A DNA stretch of 64,000 nt, from the NCBI GenBank assembly GCA_949358305.1, contig OX442314.1, positions 24,235,060 through 24,299,059 on the forward strand. Direction: 5' to 3'. This stretch comes from Strigamia acuminata (lineage: Eukaryota; Arthropoda; Chilopoda; Geophilomorpha; Linotaeniidae). Shown in pieces: positions 1-9,727 of the stretch. Below the pieces are notes generated by a model. The model made no database searches. It worked only from the letters and a program-made list of their open reading frames with translations, and was not told where the DNA came from. How positions within the stretch are numbered: the stretch's first letter is position 1; each line of letters begins with the position of its first letter. Both the position numbers and the translations under genes were made by a program.

Positions 1-3000
1 AGAAAAGAACACAATACCAACAAAAACAAACAAACAAAAAAACCACAGCCGAACTAAGCCTTTAAGCTTTGAATGAATTTTTTCTTATTTTATCTAAGAC
101 AGCCATAATCTCATGATCTGTATCTCAACCGTACACGTATATAACACTGTTCCATTGTGGGAGATGTGTCCTGATACTCTCTAAAACATGTTTTTGTCAG
201 CGGCTCTGAGGCTCTGACGCGAGATAAATATTTAACTCAACTGAATAATAAATTTATATTGAAAGTTATTATGGGCTACTGGAGTATCCCATGACACGCG
301 TGCGGAAAGAATGACATCACACCGCCTTCACAACTCAATCTGAAGACGTAAACATCTTCGGTCTTTGCAAATCCGAATATTAAAATTTCTCCTTGTCCAA
401 CTTCATCGCAAATGCGAAGAATTTCAACAATTCCCTTTACGACGGCGCTCCACCAATTGAAAATTTTTGCACCTCGAATTTTTTTTTACTTATATATAAA
501 AAAAAAAATAATAATAAAAAAAAAAAAATTTTAAATTCTAAAAATTTAAATAGAAAAAGTTAGTCGGGATTGTGTAGACAGGGTCTATTCAAATAATTCA
601 TCTAAAAAACTTCGGTGAATATCAATTTTTCATCCGGTTTCTGCCATTAGCGTCATAGCGTTCCCTTAAATCATTCCTCTTTGTCGTTCAAGCACTAATT
701 AGTCAACTTGATACTTTCGCCGTCAATTTGGTATCAGATTTACAAGAACAAAACCCAAAAAATATATATATATAATACAAAAACAACAAAAAAAAAAACC
801 TATTACCTTTTGTTTCCCAATATCAATTTAGCGAGACTCAAACGAGACTAAACCTGAGTTGCCTGACAAAAAGAACAAAAGTTTCCAACCAAAAAAAAAA
901 TCAAAATTAGCTTTCATTTATTAGTATATATCGATTCGAGGAACCGTGATGGGATTAAAACTGTCATCATTCGTGGTTTTGAAATTTCCCTTTGAACACA
1001 TGCAAACGATTTTAGTGGGTTTAATTAATGGCATTCAAATACCAATCTAGTTCTTCATCTTTTTCTCTTTCACTGCTGCCTTTGGACAAATGCCAAATTT
1101 TCATCTTAGCTAAAGATTCACTAACAAAAGCATTTTTTCATCCTCCTTTTCTCACAGGGTGGAACTCAACAGCACGTTCGATAATCAGATTCAACACCTT
1201 TCACCAAACCTCTTATATCCCCACCCAAAAAAAAAAAAAAAAAAAAAAAATTGTGATTGACAGATTCGTGTTGAGATATAAACAAGAAGCGATATTTTAT
1301 TTTTTCCATTTTTTTCTTCAAGTTCAGGAGTCAATTGAAGAAGGATGTGGAATCGATGAATATAAATCGATATCCGTTATACGGAGAATGCGGGAAGCAA
1401 ATTCCACGGTAATCAGTGAGTGAGCAGAGTCGGAAATAGTAACTCAAGAAGGGAATGATAAAAGATGACAGCGTGCATTCTCAGCTTCCAAGGATGCCAT
1501 TTAACTTTTCTTCAACAGCCGACGTTTAAACGCTAAACCGGGAGCGAAAGATTTGTCAACCTAGTGTAACTGACCCGCAATACTCGGAATTTTTCTTTAT
1601 TCACTTTCTTAGGAATTATATAAATAATTTTTCACGGTTGTCTTAGAAGTTATGTCGGTTTAATGAGCTCGATTAAAGTCAATTATATAACAATTTAAAA
1701 TTACTCTTATTTTAAAACTTGATTAATTTTAATTTCCTTTTAATTCTATTAAAGTTGTGTCATTTAATAAGGTTAATAAGCAGTATTGACGGTAGAATTA
1801 ATTTTCTAATTGAAGACTTGATACATTTTGAATTGCACAATTTAGAATTTTTATATTTTTATTTTAAAAAAATTTTTTTTATAGATATATATATATATAA
1901 AATTTAAAATTGATTAAAAAAAAAACAAAAAGTAATCAAATTTAGAATTTTATACTCCACCATAAAAATTCGAGTGAATATAAACATTAAAATATTAACT
2001 GACAAATCCAAATATATTTTTCAACGGTAACTCACATCTACCGTATAAATTCACATTTAAAATTAAACCAACCGTAAAACCCAAATTCCTACAAGCTTCG
2101 TAACCGGAAATGCAGTAACCATTTAAATGTTAATTCGTGACACAGTTCCAAAAAAGAAAAACACAAGAAAAAAAATAAAAAAATAAAAAACAGAAATAAA
2201 GCTACGCACAGTAGTTCAGCTTCGCCCACCATCACTTCACTACCACCACTCCAAAAACACAAGAAAAACAAAAATCCCTTTAAAACAGTAAACGAGCTTC
2301 CACTCAACAACATCTCCAGCATGTCCGCATCTCATTAACCAAAATCCATTTCAAGAAAATGAAAGAATCCACTTTCCCCTAATTGTAATCGTACACTACA
2401 CATTACATAACACGATCGAACCGTCCCGAAAAACCTCAACCAATAAAACGCTTCCACAAACCCCAATTATCGCTCGATTTCAAGTTCACCAAAAATCCGT
2501 CAAATAAAACTTACAGCCCTTAAATTACGACTTGCAACAGGCCCCGCAAGTAGCTACTTGCGACACACCACACCAAATCCATCTATCTCCGCACACACCC
2601 ATAAACCATGCTTATTTTCTTAACCCAAAATAAAGCAACGCCTCGAGAAAAGGGAGCGCGAACAAGACTAAACTGCAAACTCCCCAACCATCCCTCGTCC
2701 TAATCGCTCAAATTCCTTCCCGACACTTCAATTCTCTCAATTAACAACTTGAAAACCATTTAAAAACAATCACCACACGCACAGAAATAAACCAAAAACC
2801 AAAAAACAAAAAAAACACATTCCTTTCGCCGTCTATCACACACTATCATCCTACCATGCACCCCCGCACATGACTCGCCACGCGTTTTGAAACATCCGAG
2901 CCGAAATTGATTTTCCTTACCTGTCTGTTGCATCGTGGCCATACGTTAAACCCCAAACATCGGCTCAATAGCTACAATTAAAGAGGCGAAGGTATTTGCA

Positions 3001-3020
3001 AAGGATATGGATTGGTGATC
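1..3020. other. AT-rich intergenic DNA, no gene recognised
   Basis: This stretch is dominated by A and T homopolymer runs, for example around 480-530, 1227-1250 and 2170-2190. The open frames are short, low-complexity and have no splice-consistent extension, and I recognise no protein family in any frame. A small palindrome centred on AGCT sits near 2550. Nothing else is supported. Confidence 0.6.
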
Positions 3021-3035
3021 ATCGCCAAGCACCAA

Positions 3036-3110
3036 GTACGTGGCCGAGTGGTTTGCGACATACAGTAGAGGGACACGGGCGCGAAGCCCGGGTGAGCCAA
3101 CTGCATTTCT
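3036..3110 (+). repeat. tRNA-related SINE-like head
   Basis: The sequence TGGCCGAGTGGTT at about 3042 fits a Ser/Leu-type tRNA box A. About 45 bp later, GGCGCGAAGCCCGGG resembles a degraded box B. There is no acceptor stem, so this is not a functional tRNA. Spurious translations of this type of sequence are common in invertebrate genomes because tRNA-derived SINEs carry it. The GC-rich sequence to about 3500 may be the body of the same element, but I cannot define its 3' end. Confidence 0.35.
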
Positions 3111-3559
3111 TCTTCATCCTCAGCAACCGAGGCCGAAGGACAGCTGCTGCCTACGCTGCCCGTTTCCTGCTCTCTTCGGCGCAGTTGATGCTGCTCCATG
3201 GTTCCGCTCTGTCTGGTGCCTCCTCTGGAGCTCTCTCCCATCTTCCTATAAGTGTGCCCTCAGCTCACTGAGTAATCCATGTCGAGACGCGCGTCGCGTT
3301 CTCCACGCATTGCATACAGTTTACTCGCAAGGATGAAACGACTCGATCTTGCGACGAAAAGCGGATCCACGATGCGATCCTCGTCGAGTGATGCTCTCGC
3401 TTGTCAGCGCTTTCTCTGCAGACGCCAAGCCCCGCTTCTCGCACCCCGCCCACACGTCCGTCACGTGATCACGCGCCTCGTAACCAAGGCGCCTACTCGT
3501 CATCATCCTTCGATGACGTCACTCCGTATCCGCTTCTCAACTTTAACTTTTCTTTTTTT

Positions 3560-4974
3560 TTTTTAACTTTTGCTCAAGTGGCGGAGGAGAATGGCGTCCG
3601 TTACGTAGTAATTGATCGGTGCTTGTGCTGTTTCTGGGCCAACGGTGCTTGCGGGAGAGTGCGCCACTTGACTAAGATGCCAATGGCCTAAAGTAAAGAT
3701 TCAAAATCCAATCTGTTTGTGTTAAAAACCACCTCCGACCATCAATTGCTTATATTCAATTACAAGAGTTTCCCTCCGAGTTGTTTTCTAATCTGCTAAA
3801 TTGGCTACACACGTTTGATTAAAAATAGCTTTAATTAATCTTATTAAAATCTTCTTTTTATGTTTTTATTTTGTGCTTATGCACAAATAATTGTATATGA
3901 ATAAAAAAACAAAAATAAATAGATCCAAATCCAGTCGTAGGATGAAGAAAGTTGATTCTAGTACAGAAAAGATTCAGAAGGGCACAGTAGTAATTGTGCC
4001 GCAACGTACAACCACTTTGCATTTTCATTGTTATTTTGACTGGTCAGAAGACTGGTCAACAGGCTATTCCTCGCGTTCGGCAAACGGAGGGAGTTGTTCC
4101 AGCGCCATCTCTTGATGAAAATTGTTTTCCATGTTGTTGTTGTTACGTCTGCTACATGGATAGTGTTGGATTGTCCTCCGAGACATAGTGCTACGTCAAA
4201 ATGCCTGAATAAGTTTAGGGTTGACACAATAATAAAATCTGACATCAATCGTGTGCATGCGAAGTTGGACATGGAAGATCTGACATTCTCAATCCATTAT
4301 TGAATGATTCTACAGTAGAAGAACTCGTGGAGCCACCTGGCGGTCGATATCACAGTTAAATCAAATTATTATTCTCATTTCCCATCCCTATTTTCTGCAG
4401 CTTTGGCAAGACCAACAGACTAGTCATCATCACTGTGGCTGCAGAAGAAAAAACAATCTCTGAGATCACCAGTAAATTCTAAACGTGAGATATCCTAAAT
4501 TGCAAAAATGTACATTACCAGTTAAGTATTAGCACTTATCGATAAGTTACCAATCATTTATTTAGAGTTTAGACCATTGAAACCTAACCTAACCTAAGTT
4601 TTAGCAAAAAATGAACAAGAAAGCAATAACAAAACAGCTTACTCTCAAAGGCACTCTTTCTACAGCCTAGTGGAATGCATAAATAATAACACGACTACAA
4701 CTAACTCTTAGAGCAGGCACCGCACGTCAGCAGTGTGCTGGATGGACAACGTGAAAAGCAAACCTAACAACCATTTCCATTTGGCCTTAAAGGAAGCAGG
4801 GACGGGAGTAACCAGTCAAAATGTTCCATAAAAGTAAAACACCTTTAACCTGATTGCCCTAGGTAGACAACCGACTGATCCAAGATGACTACCAAATGTG
4901 GAGAGGCCAGTTCATTTCGTTTGTTTGTTCTTTAACTGAATTGTTACTGCAGGAGGGCAAGCCCCTGGCGGTGT
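3560..4974. other. Intergenic DNA, no gene recognised
   Basis: No coding exon or complete repeat could be defined here. The only notable item is a very short CCTAA tract (about 4579-4596), the complement of the arthropod telomere unit TTAGG, with three copies. That is too short to mean more than a chance or interstitial repeat. Confidence 0.5.
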
Positions 4975-4980
4975 GACCAT

Positions 4981-5733
4981 ATTTGCGATGCCCTCATTTG
5001 CGATATCGTAAAATTGTGACAAATAAAATTTTTGTATTACATTTAAAATTGCGACAGTTCCAAATTTGCGATGGTTCCAATGGTTAGATGGTGCTCATGG
5101 TTGTCGGCGATCATCACTCCTCCTCGAGCAACCAGCCATTGGCCTGCGTCAAGCACTGGTGCGTCGCCGTGAGGTACGCCTCCGGATTGAACAGTCCGCC
5201 AAGCCACACGTGCAACACTTTGAGCTCCTTTGCCCCGCCGGTGGTGGTGGCCTGCCAGGCGACCTGCAGTTACCTCATGCGGTAGAACGGGTCCTTGATG
5301 TTCTCCTGCACTGGACAGCATGCGACGCAGCCAGGCAGGGCTGGACTGGATACAAATTTAGTACCGGAAAATCTAGATGGGTCAGGCCACAGAGACAGGC
5401 TACGGTGGGCCAGGAACAGACCTCCGGGAAATTCCTGGTAGCCCGCCGGCTGACTTGTGCAGCATGCACATCCACGCTGGTCACCCGTCCTCATCCTTGC
5501 TCTTCTTGTCTTTATCTTTATCGTTATCTATGTATGATACACCAGCTTGTCGTCGTCCACGAGCGACTGCATCTTGAGCTTGGTGATTTTGTCGTAGTCG
5601 CATTGTTGGGAGCAATTTAATAGTAATGAACGATGCAAATTTGGGAGGTCGCAATTACAATCATCGCAAATCCGGTTATTGCAAATTTGAAATCGCAATT
5701 TTTTCCATCGCAAATCCGGTCATCGCAAATTTG
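4981..5733. mobile_element. DNA transposon-like element carrying captured dynein gene sequence
   Basis: Two arms made of repeated ATTTGCGAT-type motifs face each other in inverted orientation. The left arm (4981-5074) has motifs near 4980, 4995, 5010, 5046 and 5062. The right arm (about 5631-5733) has seven motifs in the opposite orientation, near 5642, 5656, 5669, 5685, 5699, 5713 and 5727. The outermost pairs align with similar spacing: ATTTGCGATG, then ATTTGCGAT, then AAAATTGYGA. Between the arms lies GC-richer, broken dynein heavy-chain sequence. Arrays of subterminal motifs around a gene fragment are typical of non-autonomous DNA transposons that pick up host sequence. I could not fix the exact ends, a target duplication or the superfamily. 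Confidence 0.55.
5112..5612 (-). pseudogene. Cytoplasmic dynein 1 heavy chain C-terminal fragment, broken
   Basis: Read on the minus strand, several blocks match the C-terminal region of cytoplasmic dynein 1 heavy chain in the right order. They are KITKLKM...DDDKLVY (about 5604-5537), DG*PAWMCMLH (about 5490-5449), ENIKDPFYR (about 5305-5273), then [23 protein letters not shown] and QANGWLLEE (about 5250-5115). The blocks are interrupted by in-frame stops (one where an Arg and one where a Gln codon is expected), frameshifts and a deletion after the ENIKDP block. Sequence between the second and third blocks ends in an acceptor-like GTGCAG and may be an intron remnant, which would mean the copy came from genomic DNA rather than cDNA. 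The native gene is a microtubule minus-end motor over 4,000 residues long. This piece cannot encode a motor. The family match is from remembered conserved motifs. Confidence 0.75.
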
Positions 5734-5844
5734 GACCTCGCCCGCTCCAGCTCAGTTTGTGTTCACCACACCTTAACTAGGACACAAAGCGAAGGAGAGA
5801 AAGAAATTTTAAAAAAACAGCATTTTTTTGCAGAGTGGAAGCTA

Positions 5845-7102
5845 AGGTGCGCGCCATAAGTATAGAATAATCAGTTTTTTTGTAATATTTTTTTTTACGC
5901 TTTATCTGGAATCATATCAATTTTTTTATAAATGTATTTTGTCATTAGAATTCATTTAAAATTAACACATTTATAATTTTTATGGAAAAATAAATTTGGC
6001 AGTGATTTTACACAAAAATGGGGGTGACATAAGTATAGAATATTTTAAGTTTGATGCAAAACAATGGATTAAATTAATATCACATAATATGCCTTTGTTT
6101 GATTAGTCAATCAGTGATTATGTCATCAATTTTCTGCCATTTTTGAATTGTATTACTTGCTAATTTCTTATTTTGAAGCAAGTTCACAGGAATATTTCGT
6201 GCCTGGCACTGACTCTGCTGTTGTCTGCAAATGAAATTTGCACACATGTAGATGTAATTGTGTCTTTACAAACAATTCAAAGCAGACTAAACAATTGTGA
6301 TCACCTTTGTTATAAAAAATAACTGTATAACTGTGGTTAACTGAACCCCTTAAATTGAAGTGCTCTGATTAGACTAATACCAAGCTGCCCTGGACCAAAT
6401 CATGAAACTGAGTGCTTTTTACAGACAAAATACAGTTCAACTTAGATGGTCTGGATGGTTAGTGTAATAAGTGGCAAGATTTAAGGAAAGAAGAGAAGTT
6501 TTCTCAGTGGGCAGAATCATGTGATGGTTTGGGTGACTTTTGGGCAAAAATTGCAGGCAAACATCATAATAATAAAAGGATGGAAAGATTCACAGAAGTA
6601 TAAGGAAGTGTTGAACATGCATTTATTGCCATTTGGATGGAAAATTATGGCAATAAATAGGTGTTTTGGCAGAACAATGCTCACTGCATGGTCACTTTTG
6701 GTCTTCCCTGTCTACTACCTATTTATTGGCAATTTCCACAATGGTTGCAAGTTTTGTACAAAAGATTGCTTCAAAATAAGAAAATAGCAAGTAATACAAT
6801 TCAAAAATAGCATAAAATTGATGACATATTCACTGATTAACTAATCAGACAAAGGCATGTTATGTGATATTAATTTTATTCATTTTTTTGCATCTAACCT
6901 AAAATATTCTATACTTATGTCACCCCCATTTTTATGTAAAATTACTGCCAAATTTATTTTTCCATAAAAATTATAAATGTGTTAACTTTAAACGAATTCT
7001 AATGACAAAATACATTTATAAAAAAATTGATATGATTCCAGATAAAGCGTAAAAAAAAATATTACAAAAAAACTGATTATTCTATACTTATGGCGCGCAC
7101 CT
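5845..7102 (+). mobile_element. Tc1/mariner-like element with 337-bp inverted repeats
   Basis: The element starts AGGTGCGCGCCATAAG and ends with the exact inverse, flanked by TA on both sides (5843-5844 and 7103-7104), the target duplication of the Tc1/mariner superfamily. The inverted arms extend about 337 bp each (5845-6182 and 6766-7102) with only scattered mismatches. The motif CATAAGTATAGAAT occurs at the outer end (5855-5868) and again inside the left arm (6028-6041), and its inverse occurs twice in the right arm (6906-6919 and 7079-7092). This is an IR/DR layout like that of Sleeping Beauty-type transposons. The middle carries a decayed transposase. Confidence 0.88.
6395..6790 (+). pseudogene. 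Degenerate Tc1/mariner transposase remnant
   Basis: Inside the inverted repeats, fragments of an IS630/Tc1-type transposase can be read. They are a FNLDGLDG-like block near 6436-6458 (typical FNLDGPDG strand), then sequence resembling DLRKEE, then an MVW..FG block near 6521-6545, and a Y..VL...LLPF block near 6600-6640. The blocks lie in different frames and are split by stops. The catalytic region after LLPF is not readable as an intact DNAP motif. The element cannot encode a working transposase and would depend on one supplied elsewhere. Confidence 0.7.
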
Positions 7103-7236
7103 TATATTCTGATAACTGCAAAAACAAAGTTCATCAAAACAGACAAATGGCAAGCATTTAGTTTGGAGCATAGTGGTATTGGATGGCATCATCTGGCTCA
7201 AAATGATGGAGGACAAGCAAAAAGATTTATGGACTA

Positions 7237-7464
7237 TACTCTTTCCGCACTCAAGAAGAGCCCTGGAAGCTGGGCTCCCATTGGCCTTGTCTGATTACTC
7301 AGAACTGTATATAGTTATAGTTGAAGTTCTACTACAAGGAAAAGTAGTTCCCTATAATGCATTTCTGGTGTTTTGGGTCTTTTTTTATGTATCACTACAC
7401 AAGTGATACGGCTTGGCCAATGGGAGCCCAGCTTCCAGGGCTCTTCTTGAGTGCGGAAAGAGTA
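7237..7464. mobile_element. 228-bp MITE with about 50-bp inverted repeats
   Basis: The left arm (7237-7286) and right arm (7415-7464) are near-perfect inverted copies that begin TACTCTTTCCGCACTC. Flanking TA dinucleotides (7235-7236 and 7465-7466) look like a TA target duplication, pointing to Tc1/mariner or a related family. There is no coding capacity between the arms. Confidence 0.8.
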
Positions 7465-7520
7465 TACATTTAATTCTTCAATAACTTTGTGAACTATGAT
7501 GAGTCATAATTCAGAATATA

Positions 7521-7846
7521 GCAGATCTTCAACTTATGAACATCAGAGATACAAACTTTCAGAGATGCCAACTACAAATTTGTGGCAACTCATAAGTTAG
7601 TTAACGTGTCTGGCACTATGCTGAGAACAAAACTCACGCTCTTATTGTTGTCTAAATGTTGTTTAAAATGAACCTGTATCAATGTATAATTTAAAAAAAA
7701 TTAAAAAATAAGATTAAAAATGTTTTCTTTAATTAAGGTGAACAATTTTTCCACCTTATGTTGTACACCTTTGCTGAACTTAAGAACAATTCAACTTAAA
7801 AACAAGGTCTCAGAACCGTACTCATTCGTAAGTTGAGTACCTGCTG
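7521..7846. mobile_element. pogo/Tigger-like non-autonomous element
   Basis: The left end reads GCAGATCTTCAACTTATGAA. The inverse of the right end reads GCAGGTACTCAACTTACGAA, giving a diverged inverted repeat of about 22 bp flanked by TA. Ends of the form CAG..CTCGACTTACGAA are typical of pogo/Tigger-type elements. No transposase is present. Confidence 0.5.
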
Positions 7847-8434
7847 TACATCAAAGTCTGCACACAGTTATGCATTATCAAGATTTCTTTTAAATCTCTT
7901 CTACCTTCATTTCACTTCATTTTCGTACATTTTTGCCGTCGATTAATCGCTAAGGCTGATCTTCAAAGGCGGTTCTTATATCAAATCGCCTTTCTCAGCC
8001 ACGAGTCTTAATCGAGGGCAGCTACAATTTGAAGGCAACTCTTATTCGGAGAAATACAATACGTTTAATTTTTATTTATCAAAATGTTAGAAAAGATTTA
8101 TAAATACCAAATCCCAACTCTTCCTTTAGTTTCGTCGTTACTGCATGTAGTGTCTGCCTAAGGTGTTTTACCTTTTATTGAATTTTATGTTGTTGTTTTT
8201 GAGGATGTCACAAAGTTCACCTCCACACCACTCTAGGGATTTGTCATCGTTGTTGTCACAATGGGTTGCGTGTAACCTATTTAAAAATTTGTGAGCACTC
8301 ACATAATTTACATAGTACATGTGCTTTTCAAATTCTATCACAGCTTTGACAAAAAAATCATTCATACTATTATCCCACCATTCTGGTGAGGAAACAAAGT
8401 ATTATGAACACATAAGTATTCAAATATTATGATG

Positions 8435-8520
8435 CAGCATTTCCCAAACTGTGAGGCGCAAGCGGTTTTTGGTGGGGCGCATCGGCACAATTGTCGAACT
8501 CCTTGCGCCTTAAAATAACA
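8435..8520 (+). mobile_element. hAT-type transposon end, fragment
   Basis: The sequence CAGCATTTCCCAAACTGTGA followed by GGCGCA and GGGGCGCAT strings matches the classic left end of a hAT family (CAGCGTTTCCCAAACTG, then a GGGGCGC-rich subterminal). No matching right end was found before the BEL element at 9145, so this is a truncated or decayed copy. Confidence 0.45.
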
Positions 8521-9144
8521 CAAATTGAACTGGACTTTACTGCCATCATCAAAAGTAACTATGAACAAGCGCACCCATCACACACGCCTATATAGGACAG
8601 CATACAAATGCGTAGAAAATTATGGCACCATCTGTATGTCATAGTAGACACGAAACTAGAGATCCCTCTTAAGTGTGAAGATTTCAGACAACATAACCCT
8701 CAGAGGCCTAAGGCTGAACTTTATCTTAGGTGAAATTTGAAGTCATTGGATATTCATTTAATTAATCATGCTAAATGACAATTTTCTGCTCCTTAAAACT
8801 CCAGCAAAACTATTAAGCTGGCTTCGCTGCCTTAGTAAAGTGCTTCAGTTAACAGCTTTTGGCTTTACCCAGTAGTGTTTAAACCCACCACTAGTTTGTG
8901 AAAAATTCTATAACATCATTGTTTACAACTAGTTCCTGCTATAAAATTACTAGCAAACTTAAAAAAAAACTAAACAGCGCTTTAACTAATTGACCTGAAA
9001 ACTTTCCCTAAATGCATAATGCCTTATATCAAAACGGATACATTTTACCCTTATGCTTCGGAGGGTTAAAAGTGGGATAAACCCAAATTATTCAATTTTT
9101 GAGTCTTTTGCTTCACAGTCAAATTTCTACCCAATCGCGCTCAT

Positions 9145-9507
9145 TGTGAAATTTCAACTGCAAGTGCAATTTATATTTGTTGTTAGTTTGATTTATTTGC
9201 GATATTTGATTTGTTTGATGTATTGTTTTCTTTACTTAGTTCTTTTGGTCACCACTGAGTGACTCTTCTTTTTGCATCCCCGAACGTTGACCCCTGAACT
9301 CGAATACCCCAACCCCTTTTTTCTTAGAAACCAATTACCTTTTGTAAAAACCCAGTTTCTTTACTGTGCAAATAAAGTTTAACCTGTTAACACACGTTTG
9401 CTTTTTGCTCCGCGACAACATGAACTAAACTTGACAAAATCCGACCCCGACTCCGAAATTCGAACTCGTACATCACGTGAGTGTTCTTTCCTTGCTGGAA
9501 ATTTACA
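9145..9507 (+). repeat. 5' LTR of the BEL/Pao element
   Basis: The terminus is TGTGAAATTT...GAAATTTACA. An AATAAA polyadenylation signal lies at 9371-9376. By eye it is identical to the 3' LTR at 14650-15012. Confidence 0.95.
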
Positions 9508-9509
9508 TT

Positions 9510-9527
9510 TGGTGCCGAAACCCGGGA
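9510..9527 (+). promoter_or_regulatory. Primer binding site, tRNA-Phe type
   Basis: TGGTGCCGAAACCCGGGA starts two bases after the 5' LTR. It is complementary to the 3' end of eukaryotic tRNA-Phe (acceptor TTTCGGCA plus CCA), so minus-strand DNA synthesis is probably primed by that tRNA. The tRNA match is from memory. Confidence 0.8.
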
Positions 9528-9727
9528 GATCCGTCCCGGCGCGACCTTCGACACGTGGTGCCCACGAGAAAACGACGACTCGACCCGACGATACGCAACC
9601 CCGACGATACAACGACGACTACACGACCCGACGATACACGACCGACGATAAAAACGACCGAAAACCGATTAACGCTTCATCAAACCGTAATTACGCATAA
9701 ACCCTTTAATTACCGAAAATCGACCCG

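Noticed and set aside
3040-3336. Possible protein-coding gene in a GC-rich stretch
   Set aside because: The overlapping frames on both strands are typical spurious translations of a tRNA-related SINE. No frame shows a consistent domain.
4579-4596. CCTAA repeat as a telomere remnant
   Set aside because: There are only about three units, which occurs by chance in AT-rich DNA. It is at most a weak hint of an arthropod-type TTAGG telomere.
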